64,000 nt of DNA from Martelella sp. AD-3 (GTDB lineage Bacteria; Pseudomonadota; Alphaproteobacteria; Rhizobiales; Rhizobiaceae), in contig NZ_CP014275.1 of assembly GCF_001578105.1 (NCBI RefSeq), positions 1,116,001-1,180,000 of the forward strand, in the 5' to 3' direction. Positions 37,403 to 46,703 of this stretch are shown one piece after another. The notes under the pieces were generated by a model. That model saw only the letters and a program-made list of their open reading frames with translations, did not search any database and was not told the DNA's origin. The first letter of the stretch is position 1. Each line of letters opens with the position of its first letter. The translations under genes and the position numbers were made by a program.

Positions 37403-40400
37403 TCAGAAGAACCCGCGACGCTGCCACCAGCCGCGCTTCGGCTTGGCGGGCTCGTCGTCGTTTTCCGCACCGTTGGAGGTCACGACCGGTTCCGAAGAGG
37501 CGATATTGGAGCCGCGATTGGCGCGCTTGGTTTCCGCCTTTTCATCATCGACAGGCGTCTCCGTCGCTTCCGGCTCGCCTTCCGCGTCGGCTGTTGAGGC
37601 GTGCTCGGCCGAGGGCTGCTCTTCCTTCGCCGCGGGTGCTTCGTCCGTCTCCGGCATAGCCTCGGCGGCTTCGGCGAGCGTTTCCTCGGCGACGGCCTCG
37701 GTCTTCTCGGCCTTCGGCTTGCGGCGGCGGCGCGGCTTGCGGCCTTCGATCTCGGCCATCGCCTCGTCTTCCGTGGTCTCGCTCTGTTGCTCGACGCTGG
37801 TCTCGGCTGCTTCCTCGGCCGGCTCTTCCGTCACGGTCTCGCCTGCCGCGTTCTCGGCTGCTTCCGCCGCGCGCTCCTGCGGGGCCTCAGCCGCGTCAGC
37901 CGCTCCGGTCTCCACCGGTTGTTTCTCGGCGACGGTCTCGGAGGCGTTATCCTCGTCCTTCGCTTCGTCCGTATCGCCGGAGGTTTCCTGCTGCGCATCG
38001 TCTTCGCTGCGGTTGCGGCGACCGCCGCGCTTGCCGCGACGGCGCTTGCGGCGCGGCTTGTCGTCGTCATCGCTGCTGTTCGAGGCGTCCTGGGCGTTGT
38101 CGTCGGCCGATCCGCTGTCGTCATCGTCCTGCGACTGGTCGCTCTCGGCGCTGCTGCCGTTCTGCTGGCCGCCATTCCGGCCGCCGCGACGACGACGGCG
38201 CTTGCGGCGCGAGCGGCCGCCCTCGTCGTCGCCATTGCTGTCGCTGGCATTGTCGCCATTGGCATTGCCGTTCGCCGGCGCGTTGTCGGTTTCATCCGCG
38301 TCGTCGGCATCCGGTATTTCGGCGACGTCTTCTTCCGGCTCGTCGATGAAGTTGAACAGCGCTTCGATCTTCACCGGATTTTCGACCGGATCGCGGCGAT
38401 CGATCTCGAAATGGCTGTTCTCGAGATCGCCATCGGCCTCGACGATGATCTCGACGCCGAAGCGGTTCTCGTAATCGACAATCGTGTTGCGCTTCTGGTT
38501 GAGCAGATAGGGCGCGATCTCCGGCGTCGTGCGCACGGTGATGTTATGCGTGGTGTTCTTCAACAGGTATTCCTCGACGCCGCGCAGCACGTGGAGCGCA
38601 ACGGAGGACTGCGAGAGCACGTGGCCGGTGCCGCCGCAATGGCTGCAGACCTGGGTGGTCGATTCCAGAACGGATGCGCGGATGCGCTGGCGCGACATCT
38701 CCAGCAGGCCGAAATGGGAAATCCGTCCGACCTGGATGCGGGCGCGGTCGTTCTTCAGACATTCCTTGAGCTTCTTTTCGACAGCGCGGTTGTTGCGCTT
38801 TTCCTCCATGTCGATGAAGTCGATGACGACGAGGCCGGCAAGGTCGCGCAGCCTCAACTGACGCGCCACTTCCTCCGCCGCCTCCAGATTGGTCTGGAGC
38901 GCGGTGTCCTCGATCGAGTGCTCGCGCGTCGACCGGCCGGAGTTGACGTCGATGGCGACCAGCGCTTCGGTCTGGTTGATGATCAGGTAGCCGCCCGATT
39001 TCAGCGTCACCTGCGGCTGCAGCATGCGGTCCAGCTGCGCCTCGATGCCGGAGCGCGAATAGATCGGGTGAATGTCGCGATACCGCTGAACCACCTTGGC
39101 GTGGCTCGGCATCAGCATCTTCATGAAGTCCTTCGCCTCGCGGTACCCCTCGTCGCCGGAGACGATGACCTCGCTGATGTCCTTGTTGTAAAGGTCTCGG
39201 ATTGAGCGCTTGATCAGGCTGCCTTCCTCGTAGACCAGGCAGGGCGCCGTCGATGTCAGCGTCTTGGAGCGGACATTTTCCCAAAGCCGCATCAGATACT
39301 CGAAGTCGCGCTTGACCTCGGCCTTGGTGCGGTTGGCGCCGGCGGTGCGCAGGATCACGCCCATGCCCTGCGGCACTTCCAGACCCTTGGCGACTTCCTT
39401 GAGCCGCTTGCGGTCGGCCGGATTGGTGATCTTGCGGGAAATGCCGCCGCCGCGCGCGGTGTTCGGCATCAGCACCGAATAGCGGCCGGCGAGCGAAAGA
39501 TAGGTCGTCAGCGCCGCGCCCTTGTTGCCGCGCTCCTCCTTGGCGACCTGCACCAGCAGGATCTGCCGGCGCTTGATCACTTCCTGGATGCGGTACTGCT
39601 TGCGCATCCGGCGGTGGCCGTTGTCCGGCACCTCTTCCATTGCGTCTTCGGCGCCGACGGATTCGACGCTGTCGTCGTCATCGTCGAGGTCCTCGGAAAT
39701 CGTGTCGGCGTCGACCTCGGCCGCCATATGGGTCGGGCCGCCCTTGTCTTCGTCGTCAGAGCCTTTTTCGCCCGAAGACTCATCTTTGGAAGCTGTCTCG
39801 CCGTCGCCCTCGACCGACGCGTCCGCTTCGCCCTTCGCTGCCTTCTTGGCGGCCGGCTTGCGGCGCCTGCGGGGCTTGGGCTTTGCCGTTTCCTCAGCGG
39901 CTTCAGTCGTTTCAGCGGTTGCCGCTGCCTCGGACGCGTCGTCGGATTTTGCTTCGGCCTTGGTCTTCGTCTCGGAAGCGTCCGCAGCCTCTGCCGATGC
40001 TTCGGCGCCTGCAGCCTTTTCCGGTTCCTGCGTCGCCTCGTCGGCCTTGCTGTCGGCCTTGTTCGAGCGCGATTTCGCCCGGCCCCTGCGGGTGCGGGGC
40101 TTCGGCTTGCCGTCGGCCTCGGCGGCCTTCTCGGAGGCCTCGGCCGGCTCGGTCATGGAGGCCTCGGCGTCGTCGCCGTCATCCTCTTCGCTTGCTTCCT
40201 TCAGAAGGGCTTCGCGATCGGCCAGCGGGATCTGGTAATAGTCGGGATGGATTTCCGAAAAGGCCAGGAAGCCATGGCGGTTGCCGCCATAGTCGACAAA
40301 CGCGGCCTGGAGAGAGGGCTCGACCCGCGTGACCTTTGCAAGATAGATGTTGCCGCGCAGCTGTTTCTTGTGCTGCGATTCGAAATCGAACTCCTCTATG

Positions 40401-40471
40401 CGATTTCCACGAACAACGACGACGCGCGTCTCTTCTTCATGAGAGGCGTCGATGAGCATTTTGTCTGCCAT
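37403..40471 (-). CDS. rne: Ribonuclease E
   Basis: The 1,022-residue endonuclease initiates mRNA decay and processes rRNA and tRNA. The S1 RNA-binding domain begins at about residue 38 (NIYLAKVTRVEPSLQAAFV), is interrupted by a roughly 200-residue Glu/Ala/Lys-rich insertion (about 85-288), and resumes at YRIQEVIKRRQILLVQVAKE. The DNase I-like catalytic part has AIDVNSGRST and VVIDFIDMEEK with the metal-binding aspartates, and the zinc link is CSHCGGTGH near 610. The C-terminal 350 residues are low-complexity acidic and Arg-rich patches, the expected degradosome scaffold. Length is typical for rhizobial RNase E. Confidence 0.96.
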   Translation of the reverse strand: MADKMLIDASHEEETRVVVVRGNRIEEFDFESQHKKQLRGNIYLAKVTRVEPSLQAAFVDYGGNRHGFLAFSEIHPDYYQIPLADREALLKEASEEDDGDDAEASMTEPAEASEKAAEADGKPKPRTRRGRAKSRSNKADSKADEATQEPEKAAGAEASAEAADASETKTKAEAKSDDASEAAATAETTEAAEETAKPKPRRRRKPAAKKAAKGEADASVEGDGETASKDESSGEKGSDDEDKGGPTHMAAEVDADTISEDLDDDDDSVESVGAEDAMEEVPDNGHRRMRKQYRIQEVIKRRQILLVQVAKEERGNKGAALTTYLSLAGRYSVLMPNTARGGGISRKITNPADRKRLKEVAKGLEVPQGMGVILRTAGANRTKAEVKRDFEYLMRLWENVRSKTLTSTAPCLVYEEGSLIKRSIRDLYNKDISEVIVSGDEGYREAKDFMKMLMPSHAKVVQRYRDIHPIYSRSGIEAQLDRMLQPQVTLKSGGYLIINQTEALVAIDVNSGRSTREHSIEDTALQTNLEAAEEVARQLRLRDLAGLVVIDFIDMEEKRNNRAVEKKLKECLKNDRARIQVGRISHFGLLEMSRQRIRASVLESTTQVCSHCGGTGHVLSQSSVALHVLRGVEEYLLKNTTHNITVRTTPEIAPYLLNQKRNTIVDYENRFGVEIIVEADGDLENSHFEIDRRDPVENPVKIEALFNFIDEPEEDVAEIPDADDADETDNAPANGNANGDNASDSNGDDEGGRSRRKRRRRRGGRNGGQQNGSSAESDQSQDDDDSGSADDNAQDASNSSDDDDKPRRKRRRGKRGGRRNRSEDDAQQETSGDTDEAKDEDNASETVAEKQPVETGAADAAEAPQERAAEAAENAAGETVTEEPAEEAAETSVEQQSETTEDEAMAEIEGRKPRRRRKPKAEKTEAVAEETLAEAAEAMPETDEAPAAKEEQPSAEHASTADAEGEPEATETPVDDEKAETKRANRGSNIASSEPVVTSNGAENDDEPAKPKRGWWQRRGFF

Positions 40472-41190
40472 TTATAGTGAGCTCCTCGGCGCAGTCGCTC
40501 GCCGGTCTCCGAAAGGACGCTCGTCCTATCCCGGAAACGGTTGCCTGCGGTTGCGCCGGATGAATGTGCGTTCGACCGGTGCAACGAAACGCGGGCGGCT
40601 GCTTCTCGAATCAGTCCGTCGCCGCTTGCGGGCGGAAAGGCCGATGGAAGAAATTGACGCTTCGTTCTCATATGAAACCAGTCGAAACCAATACTAACGG
40701 GCCTCTCGAGTAGAGAGGCGATGAATATGCCCTCAGGGGGTCGCCCGAAGAGCATTGACCCTTACGCCGAAACGATTTTTGAGAAACACGTATAACGGCG
40801 AAGATATTCTGTTCGGTGGTGGAAGGACGCGGGTGATCCGTCACTCCATATGGCGCCAATCAACAAGAGACCGGCTGCCCTTGCGCGCAATCGTCCCGTC
40901 ATAAATCTCCACCTGAACCACATTAGTATGTATTCCATGCTGCAATAGCAAGAAAAATCCAATCCCCGGTTATATTTGAGCGCCAAGCGAATCATGCCAC
41001 TGAAGGCCGCGCCAGCCGGGCGGGCGTTCCCTGTTCCGTCTGGTGGACGTATCGGGTGCGGCGCTCGGGCCATTCTTTCGCCATCACCGTGGCGTTCATG
41101 GTCGCTGCCTTGCCGGCGGGCCGGCAGTTACGGTAATACACGGTTGGATTGCATTTTCGCGGGCCTGGCCTGCGACAAGCGAGAGGTGGC
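40472..41190. other. Long intergenic region between rne and the amidase gene
   Basis: The 719 bases carry no convincing gene; the short ORFs here lack family character. On the rne side a GCCTCTC/GAGAGGC hairpin (40701-40719) lies about 230 bases upstream of the rne start, so a long structured 5' leader is possible. RNase E regulates its own mRNA through the leader in other bacteria; here that is inference. AT-richer DNA near 40890-40970 probably holds divergent promoters. Confidence 0.45.
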
Positions 41191-42450
41191 ATGACGGGAC
41201 GCAATGTGGCCGGCGGCAGGGTTCTTTTTGACAGTGTTTTCGCGGCGCGCCTGGCGATAGCCGGGGCGCTTCTGCTCCTCTTTTTGACAGCTGTTGCGCC
41301 GGCTGCGCGCGCGAGCGCGGAAGACGCGGATGCCGAGGCGCCGCTGATCGCCTATAACGCGCTTCTTGTCGGCGATGATGCGCGGGCCCGCCTCGTGGTT
41401 GATTTCGACCGTTCGCCGGAGTTCAGCTATCATTACCTCAAGGATCCCGCCCGGCTGGTGATCACCCTTCCGAGCACGGCCTTCGGGTTTGCCGCCGACG
41501 CGGTCGAGCCGCGCGGGCTCGTCAGCGATGTGCGCTACGGCGCGACCGGACCGGGCCAGTCCCGCATCGTGCTTTCGGCGCGCGAGCCGATCCAGATGAC
41601 GCTCGGCGAGGTCCGGCAGGAGGAGGGGGGCAGCGCCCGTCTGGTGATCGATCTTGCGATTGCCGATGCCGCGCGCTTCGCCGCCCTCGTGGAGCGCCGG
41701 CAGTCCGAGGCGGGCGACGCCTTCACCGACAGCCTTGCGACGCCGGTCGACGACGACACCTATGTCGTTGCCGTCGATGCCGGTCATGGCGGCGTCGATA
41801 CCGGCGCGATCGGCGAGGACACGAAGACGCTGGAAAAGACGATCACGCTCGATTTCGCCCGCGCCTTTGCCAGGCGATTGGCGCAGGAGCCGGGATACGA
41901 GCCTTTTCTGACCCGCGATTCGGATGTCTATCTTTCACTCTCCAGACGGGTGGAACTGGCGCGACAGCACGGCGCCGACCTTTTCATCTCGTTTCACGCG
42001 GATTCGCTTGATCAGCCCGACATTTCGGGCGCGACCGTCTATACGCTTTCCGACCGCGCGTCGGACCGGCTTGCCGCTGCCCTTGCCCGGCGCGAAAACC
42101 TATCCAACGAGATCATGGGCATCGAAGCCGACAGCGAGCCGGAGGAGGTGACCGATATCCTGCTCGACCTCACGCGACGCGAGACCCAGAGCTTTTCGAT
42201 TTCGCTTGCCGACAGGGTCGTTGCCTCGTTCAGCGGGCAGATCGGGCTGATCAACAATCCCCATCGCTTTGCAGGCTTCATGGTGCTGAGGGCGCCGGAC
42301 ATTCCCTCGATCCTGCTCGAGATCGGCTTTCTCTCCAATGCCGAGGACGAGAGGCGCATGCTCGATCCGGAATGGCGCGACCGGCTGGTGGACCGGTTGG
42401 TGGAGGCGGTCAAGCGGTATCGACACCCGCTCGTCTCCGGTGGCGGATGA
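41191..42450 (+). CDS. amiC: N-acetylmuramoyl-L-alanine amidase (AmiC type)
   Basis: The 419-residue exported enzyme cleaves the amide bond between N-acetylmuramic acid and the stem peptide during cell separation. It has an N-terminal hydrophobic signal (about residues 15-38), an AMIN localisation domain at about 45-160, and an Amidase_3 zinc domain with VDAGHGGVDTGAIG, SFHADS and the catalytic glutamate in ILLEIGFLSN. The ATG at 41191 with GAGAGG just upstream is preferred over the in-frame start at 41149. mrcA follows on the same strand. Confidence 0.93.
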   Translation: MTGRNVAGGRVLFDSVFAARLAIAGALLLLFLTAVAPAARASAEDADAEAPLIAYNALLVGDDARARLVVDFDRSPEFSYHYLKDPARLVITLPSTAFGFAADAVEPRGLVSDVRYGATGPGQSRIVLSAREPIQMTLGEVRQEEGGSARLVIDLAIADAARFAALVERRQSEAGDAFTDSLATPVDDDTYVVAVDAGHGGVDTGAIGEDTKTLEKTITLDFARAFARRLAQEPGYEPFLTRDSDVYLSLSRRVELARQHGADLFISFHADSLDQPDISGATVYTLSDRASDRLAAALARRENLSNEIMGIEADSEPEEVTDILLDLTRRETQSFSISLADRVVASFSGQIGLINNPHRFAGFMVLRAPDIPSILLEIGFLSNAEDERRMLDPEWRDRLVDRLVEAVKRYRHPLVSGGG

Positions 42451-42658
42451 GCAACAGCCGCGCCGGATCGATCCATGCGCCGAAACAACATTTTAGCGGC
42501 GTCGCAAAAAGCGCACATTCGTTGTAAAAAGGTGCTCGGGGTGTTTTCAACACGGGCTCGGGGCGGTATCTGCGGTCATTTGGAAAATGCGCCGGCATGA
42601 GACCATTTCGGCACGAGGGAAGTTCGGCCAGCCTCGCCAGAGACAGGATTCAACAGAC

Positions 42659-45115
42659 GTGAACGTGATCAAGCTTATCGGATATCTTTTCGGCCTCGCC
42701 TGCGCGCTTTTTGTCGTGGTGGCGATCGGCGTCGGGATTTATCTGAACAATGTCGCCAAGGATCTGCCGGACTACGAGGTGCTTGCGCAGTATACGCCGC
42801 CGGTCACGACGCGCATTTATGCCGGCAACGGCGAACTGATGGCCGAATACGCCCATGAGCGCCGCCTGTTCCTGCCGATCGATGCCATTCCCATGCGCGT
42901 GCGCGGCGCCTTCCTGTCGGCGGAAGACAAGAATTTCTACTCCCACCCCGGCGTCGACGTCGTCGGCCTGACGCGCGCGATCATTACCAATGTGCGCAAT
43001 ATGGGCACCGGTCGCCGCCCCGTCGGCGCTTCGACCATCACCCAGCAGGTCGCCAAGAACTTCCTTCTGTCGTCGGACCAGACCTATGAACGCAAGGTCA
43101 AGGAGGCGATCCTGTCCTTCCGCATCGAGCAGGCCTATTCCAAGGATACGATCCTCGAACTTTACCTCAACGAGGTCTATTTCGGCCTGAACGCATACGG
43201 CATCGCCGATGCGGCGCTTTCCTATTTCGACAAGCCGGTCTCCGACCTGACGATCGCCGAGAGCGCCTATCTCGCCGCCGTTCTCAAGGGGCCGGCCAAT
43301 TACGATCCCTACCGCCATCCCGAAGCCGCGATCGAGCGCCGCAACTGGGTGATCAGCCGGATGGAGGAAAACGGCTACATCACCGCCGAGGAGGCGGAGG
43401 TGGCGCGCGCCGAACCGCTTGGCGTGGTCTCGACGCACCGCAACCGGCCGATTGCGGGCGATGAATATTATGCCGAGGCCGTCCGCCGCGAGCTGAAGGA
43501 CAAGTATGGCGAGGAGATGCTCTATGAAGGCGGGCTTTCGGTGCGCACCTCGCTTGACCCCAAGATGCAGCTCGATGCCCAGAAGGCGCTGCGCGACGGC
43601 CTTATCAACTATGACGAGGCGGCCGGTTTCCGCGGGCCGATCGCCGAAGTATCGGTTTCCGGCGACTGGGGTCCGGAACTGGCCAAGTTGCGGCCGCTCT
43701 GGGACGTGCCGGACTGGAAGATCGCCGTCGTGCTCGGCGTGAGCGGCGAGGGAGCCGAGATCGGCATCCGTCCGCAGATCGATGCCGCCGGCAAGGTGGA
43801 TACGGCGCGCGAGACCGGTTTCATTCCGGCCGATGACATGAAGTGGGCCTATCGTTTCCTCGAAAAGGGCAAGCCGAATGCAACGAGCCCCGAAGGCGTG
43901 CTGAAGCCCGGCGATGTCGTCTATGTCGAGACGACCGGCGAGGGCGACACCTACAGGCTGCGGCAGGTGCCGAAGGTTCAGGGCGGTCTTGTCGCCATGG
44001 ACCCGCAGACGGGCCGCGTTCTGGCCATGGTCGGCGGCTTCGCCTTCTCCGAAAGCCAGTTCAACCGCGCCACGCAGGCCTATCGCCAGCCGGGCTCCTC
44101 CTTCAAGCCCTTCGTCTACGCAGCGGCGCTCGACAATGGCTACACGCCGGCCTCCGTGGTCATGGATGCGCCGATCGAGATCGAGTCCGGCGGCGAACTG
44201 TGGAAGCCGCAGAACTATGCCGGCGGTTTCTCCGGTCCGCAGACGCTGCGAACCGGCATCGAGAAGTCGAAGAACCTGATGACTGTGCGCCTCGCCAACG
44301 ACCTCGGCATGGAAACGGTTGCCGATTATGCCGAACGTTTCGGGATCTACGATCACATGGATCCGGTGCTCGCCATGTCGCTCGGCTCCGGCGAGACCAC
44401 CGTCATGCGCATGGTTTCCGCCTATGCGGTGATCGCCAATGGCGGCAAGCAGGTCAATCCGACGCTGATCGACCGCATCCAGGACCGCTACGGCGAGACA
44501 ATCTTCAAGCATGAGGAGCGCATCTGCGAGAACTGCAATGCGGAGGAATGGACCGGGCAGGCCGAGCCCATTCTCATCGATGACCGCCAGCAGGTGCTCG
44601 ATCCGATGACGTCCTACCAGATCACCTCGATGATGGAGGGCGTCGTCCAGCGCGGCACGGCGGCCAGCGCCGTCAATCTGGACCGTCCGGTCGCCGGCAA
44701 GACCGGCACCACCAATGACGAGAAGGATGCCTGGTTCGTCGGCTTCACGCCCAATCTCGTCGCCGGGCTTTACATTGGCTTCGACCAGCCGGCAACGCTC
44801 GGCCGCCACGGGACGGGCGGCGGCCTTGCCGCGCCGATCTTCAACGCGTTCATGACCGACGCGCTGAAGGAACTGCCGGTCGAAAACTTCATCGAACCCG
44901 AGGGCATGACCAACATCCTGGTCAACCGCTCGACCGGCATGCGCGCCGGCGGTTCCGGGCCCGGCGTCATTGCCGAGGCCTTCAAGCCCGGCACGGGCCC
45001 TGCCCAGGCGCTCGATATCATCGACATGAGCGGTTATGTGCCGCCGGAGCAGATCCTGCGCGACTCCTCGCAGGCCAACAAGGCAATCTCGACCGGTTCC
45101 AGCGGTCTCTACTGA
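42659..45115 (+). CDS. mrcA: Penicillin-binding protein 1A
   Basis: The 818-residue bifunctional enzyme polymerises glycan strands and cross-links peptides. It has an N-terminal anchor (LIGYLFGLACALFVVV), the GT51 domain with EDKNFYSHPGVD and STITQQVAKNF, an OB-like insert, and a transpeptidase domain with the SxxK motif in PGSSFKPFVY and AGKTGTT. The start is a GTG at 42659 (AGGA ten bases upstream) or the GTG two codons later, which aligns better with relatives; the in-frame start at 42587 looks too long. Confidence 0.95.
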   Translation: MNVIKLIGYLFGLACALFVVVAIGVGIYLNNVAKDLPDYEVLAQYTPPVTTRIYAGNGELMAEYAHERRLFLPIDAIPMRVRGAFLSAEDKNFYSHPGVDVVGLTRAIITNVRNMGTGRRPVGASTITQQVAKNFLLSSDQTYERKVKEAILSFRIEQAYSKDTILELYLNEVYFGLNAYGIADAALSYFDKPVSDLTIAESAYLAAVLKGPANYDPYRHPEAAIERRNWVISRMEENGYITAEEAEVARAEPLGVVSTHRNRPIAGDEYYAEAVRRELKDKYGEEMLYEGGLSVRTSLDPKMQLDAQKALRDGLINYDEAAGFRGPIAEVSVSGDWGPELAKLRPLWDVPDWKIAVVLGVSGEGAEIGIRPQIDAAGKVDTARETGFIPADDMKWAYRFLEKGKPNATSPEGVLKPGDVVYVETTGEGDTYRLRQVPKVQGGLVAMDPQTGRVLAMVGGFAFSESQFNRATQAYRQPGSSFKPFVYAAALDNGYTPASVVMDAPIEIESGGELWKPQNYAGGFSGPQTLRTGIEKSKNLMTVRLANDLGMETVADYAERFGIYDHMDPVLAMSLGSGETTVMRMVSAYAVIANGGKQVNPTLIDRIQDRYGETIFKHEERICENCNAEEWTGQAEPILIDDRQQVLDPMTSYQITSMMEGVVQRGTAASAVNLDRPVAGKTGTTNDEKDAWFVGFTPNLVAGLYIGFDQPATLGRHGTGGGLAAPIFNAFMTDALKELPVENFIEPEGMTNILVNRSTGMRAGGSGPGVIAEAFKPGTGPAQALDIIDMSGYVPPEQILRDSSQANKAISTGSSGLY

Positions 45116-45208
45116 GCGCGGGCCGAAGGGCGGGGCGGGGTTTACATCCGCGGCTCGCCCCCTTATGCACCGGCAGCACGACACATCATCAAAGAAGCAG
45201 AAGGTATC

Positions 45209-46340
45209 ATGCGAGCGGAAATCGAAGGCGTTGTCGACGAAATCAAGCAGGCCGTAACCCTGCTGAGGAGGCATCTTTGACTGGGATCAGGCAATCAAAC
45301 GGCTGGACTGGCTGAACAACAAGGCCGAAGATCCCGATATCTGGAACGACGCGAGCGAGGCGCAGAAGCTGATGCGCGAGCGCCAGCTTCTGGATGACGG
45401 CATTTCCTCCGTGCGCCGCATCGAGACGGAGCTTTCCGACGGCATCGAGCTGATCGAGCTCGGCGAGGAGGAAGGCGACGACGAGGTGGTGAAAGACGCC
45501 GAGGAAAGCCTGAAGAAGCTTCTGGCTGAAGCCGAGCGCCAGCAGGTCGAGGCCATGCTTTCCGGCGAGGCGGATTCCAACGACACTTATCTCGAAGTCC
45601 ATTCCGGCGCCGGCGGCACGGAAAGCCAGGACTGGGCCAACATGCTTTTGCGCATGTATATCCGCTGGGCCGAACGCCAGGGCTTCAAGGTCGAGGTGAT
45701 GGAAGTTCATGACGGGGAGGAGGCCGGCATCAAGTCGGCGACCATCCACGTCAAGGGGCACAACGCCTATGGCTGGCTGAAGACCGAATCGGGCGTTCAC
45801 CGCCTGGTCCGCATCTCGCCCTATGACAGCAATGCCCGCCGCCATACCTCGTTCTCCTCGGTCTGGGTCTATCCCGTGATCGATGATTCGATCGATATCG
45901 AGGTCAATGAGAGCGACTGCCGGATCGATACCTATCGTTCATCCGGCGCGGGCGGCCAGCACGTCAATACCACGGACTCGGCGGTGCGCATCACCCACAT
46001 CCCGACCGGGATCGTGGTCCAGTGCCAGCAGGAGCGTTCCCAGCACAAGAACCGGGCCAAGGCCTGGGACATGCTGCGCGCCCGCCTCTACGAGGCGGAA
46101 CTGCAGAAGCGCGAGGAAGCAGCCAACCAGGAAGCGGCCTCCAAGACGGATATCGGCTGGGGTCACCAGATCCGTTCCTACGTTCTCCAGCCCTATCAGC
46201 TGGTGAAGGATCTGAGGACCGGCGTGGAAAGCACGTCGCCGTCCGATGTTCTCGACGGGGCGCTGAGCCCGTTCATGGAGGCGGCTCTTGCCCACCGCAT
46301 CGAGGGCGGGGCGGGTGCCGCCGTCGAGGATATCGACTGA
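45209..46340 (+). CDS. prfB: Peptide chain release factor 2, expressed by programmed +1 frameshift
   Basis: RF2 reads UAA and UGA. Translation begins at ATG 45209 ([20 protein letters not shown]), meets an in-frame TGA at 45278 and must shift +1 to continue with [17 protein letters not shown], giving 376 residues. The peptidyl-transfer motif GGQ is in SGAGGQHVN. The stop-recognition tripeptide, SPF in E. coli, reads SPY here ([13 protein letters not shown]), a change I recall as usual in rhizobia. The gene follows mrcA by about 90 bases. Confidence 0.97.
45266..45281 (+). promoter_or_regulatory. prfB programmed +1 frameshift site
   Basis: An internal Shine-Dalgarno-like AGGAGG (45266-45271), a three-base spacer and the slippery CTT TGA C (45275-45281) reproduce the E. 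coli prfB recoding site with the same spacing. Slow termination at UGA when RF2 is scarce lets the ribosome shift, giving negative feedback. Confidence 0.95.
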
Positions 46341-46703
46341 TCGTCAATGCCCGGCGCTCTAACCTATTCAATCTACGCATCGGCCCGAAAATCGATTCCG
46401 ATTTTCGGGCCGATGCGCGAAGACAGGACGCGCCGGAGCGTCTGCCTCTTCGGGCCGGGGGTATCGGCTTTTCCGTCTTTCCTCTTTTCATCCCGAACAA
46501 AAAGCCGTAAAGACGGCCCCATGATGACTGGGATACGGTTTCGCATCATTCGAATTATCGGCCCGGCTTTCCGCGCAGCCTGACAGGGCGCCGGAAGGTC
46601 CGGGATTTCGGCGTTTGTCACGCCCCTGCCACCGACAGTTTTCCTAAAGACTTGCGAGAGCGCGCCGTTTCAGGCGCCGCACCAGAGAAAAAGCCGCGAA
46701 ACC
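46341..46703 (+). other. Intergenic region between prfB and ileS
   Basis: The 363 bases contain the long palindrome described separately (46376-46417) and otherwise no recognised gene. The promoter of ileS probably lies in the second half, but no clear hexamers were fixed. Confidence 0.4.
46376..46417. repeat. Perfect 19-bp palindrome with four-base loop
   Basis: Two 19-base arms starting CGCATCGGCCCGAAAATCG pair completely around ATTC. It resembles the intergenic palindromes with GATTTTCGG cores frequent in Rhizobiaceae genomes. It lies 36 bases after the prfB stop and could protect or end that transcript. Confidence 0.8.

Noticed and set aside
37311..39205. Serine-rich and Leu/Arg-rich plus-strand ORFs over rne
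   Set aside because: They are antisense to the acidic low-complexity tail of RNase E, which creates long open frames without selection.
40452..40697. 81-codon plus-strand ORF upstream of rne
   Set aside because: No ribosome site, no family likeness, and it overlaps the rne start region.
42650..45274. 874-codon minus-strand ORF over mrcA
   Set aside because: Antisense shadow; composition is Arg/Asp/Gly-rich without hydrophobic core.
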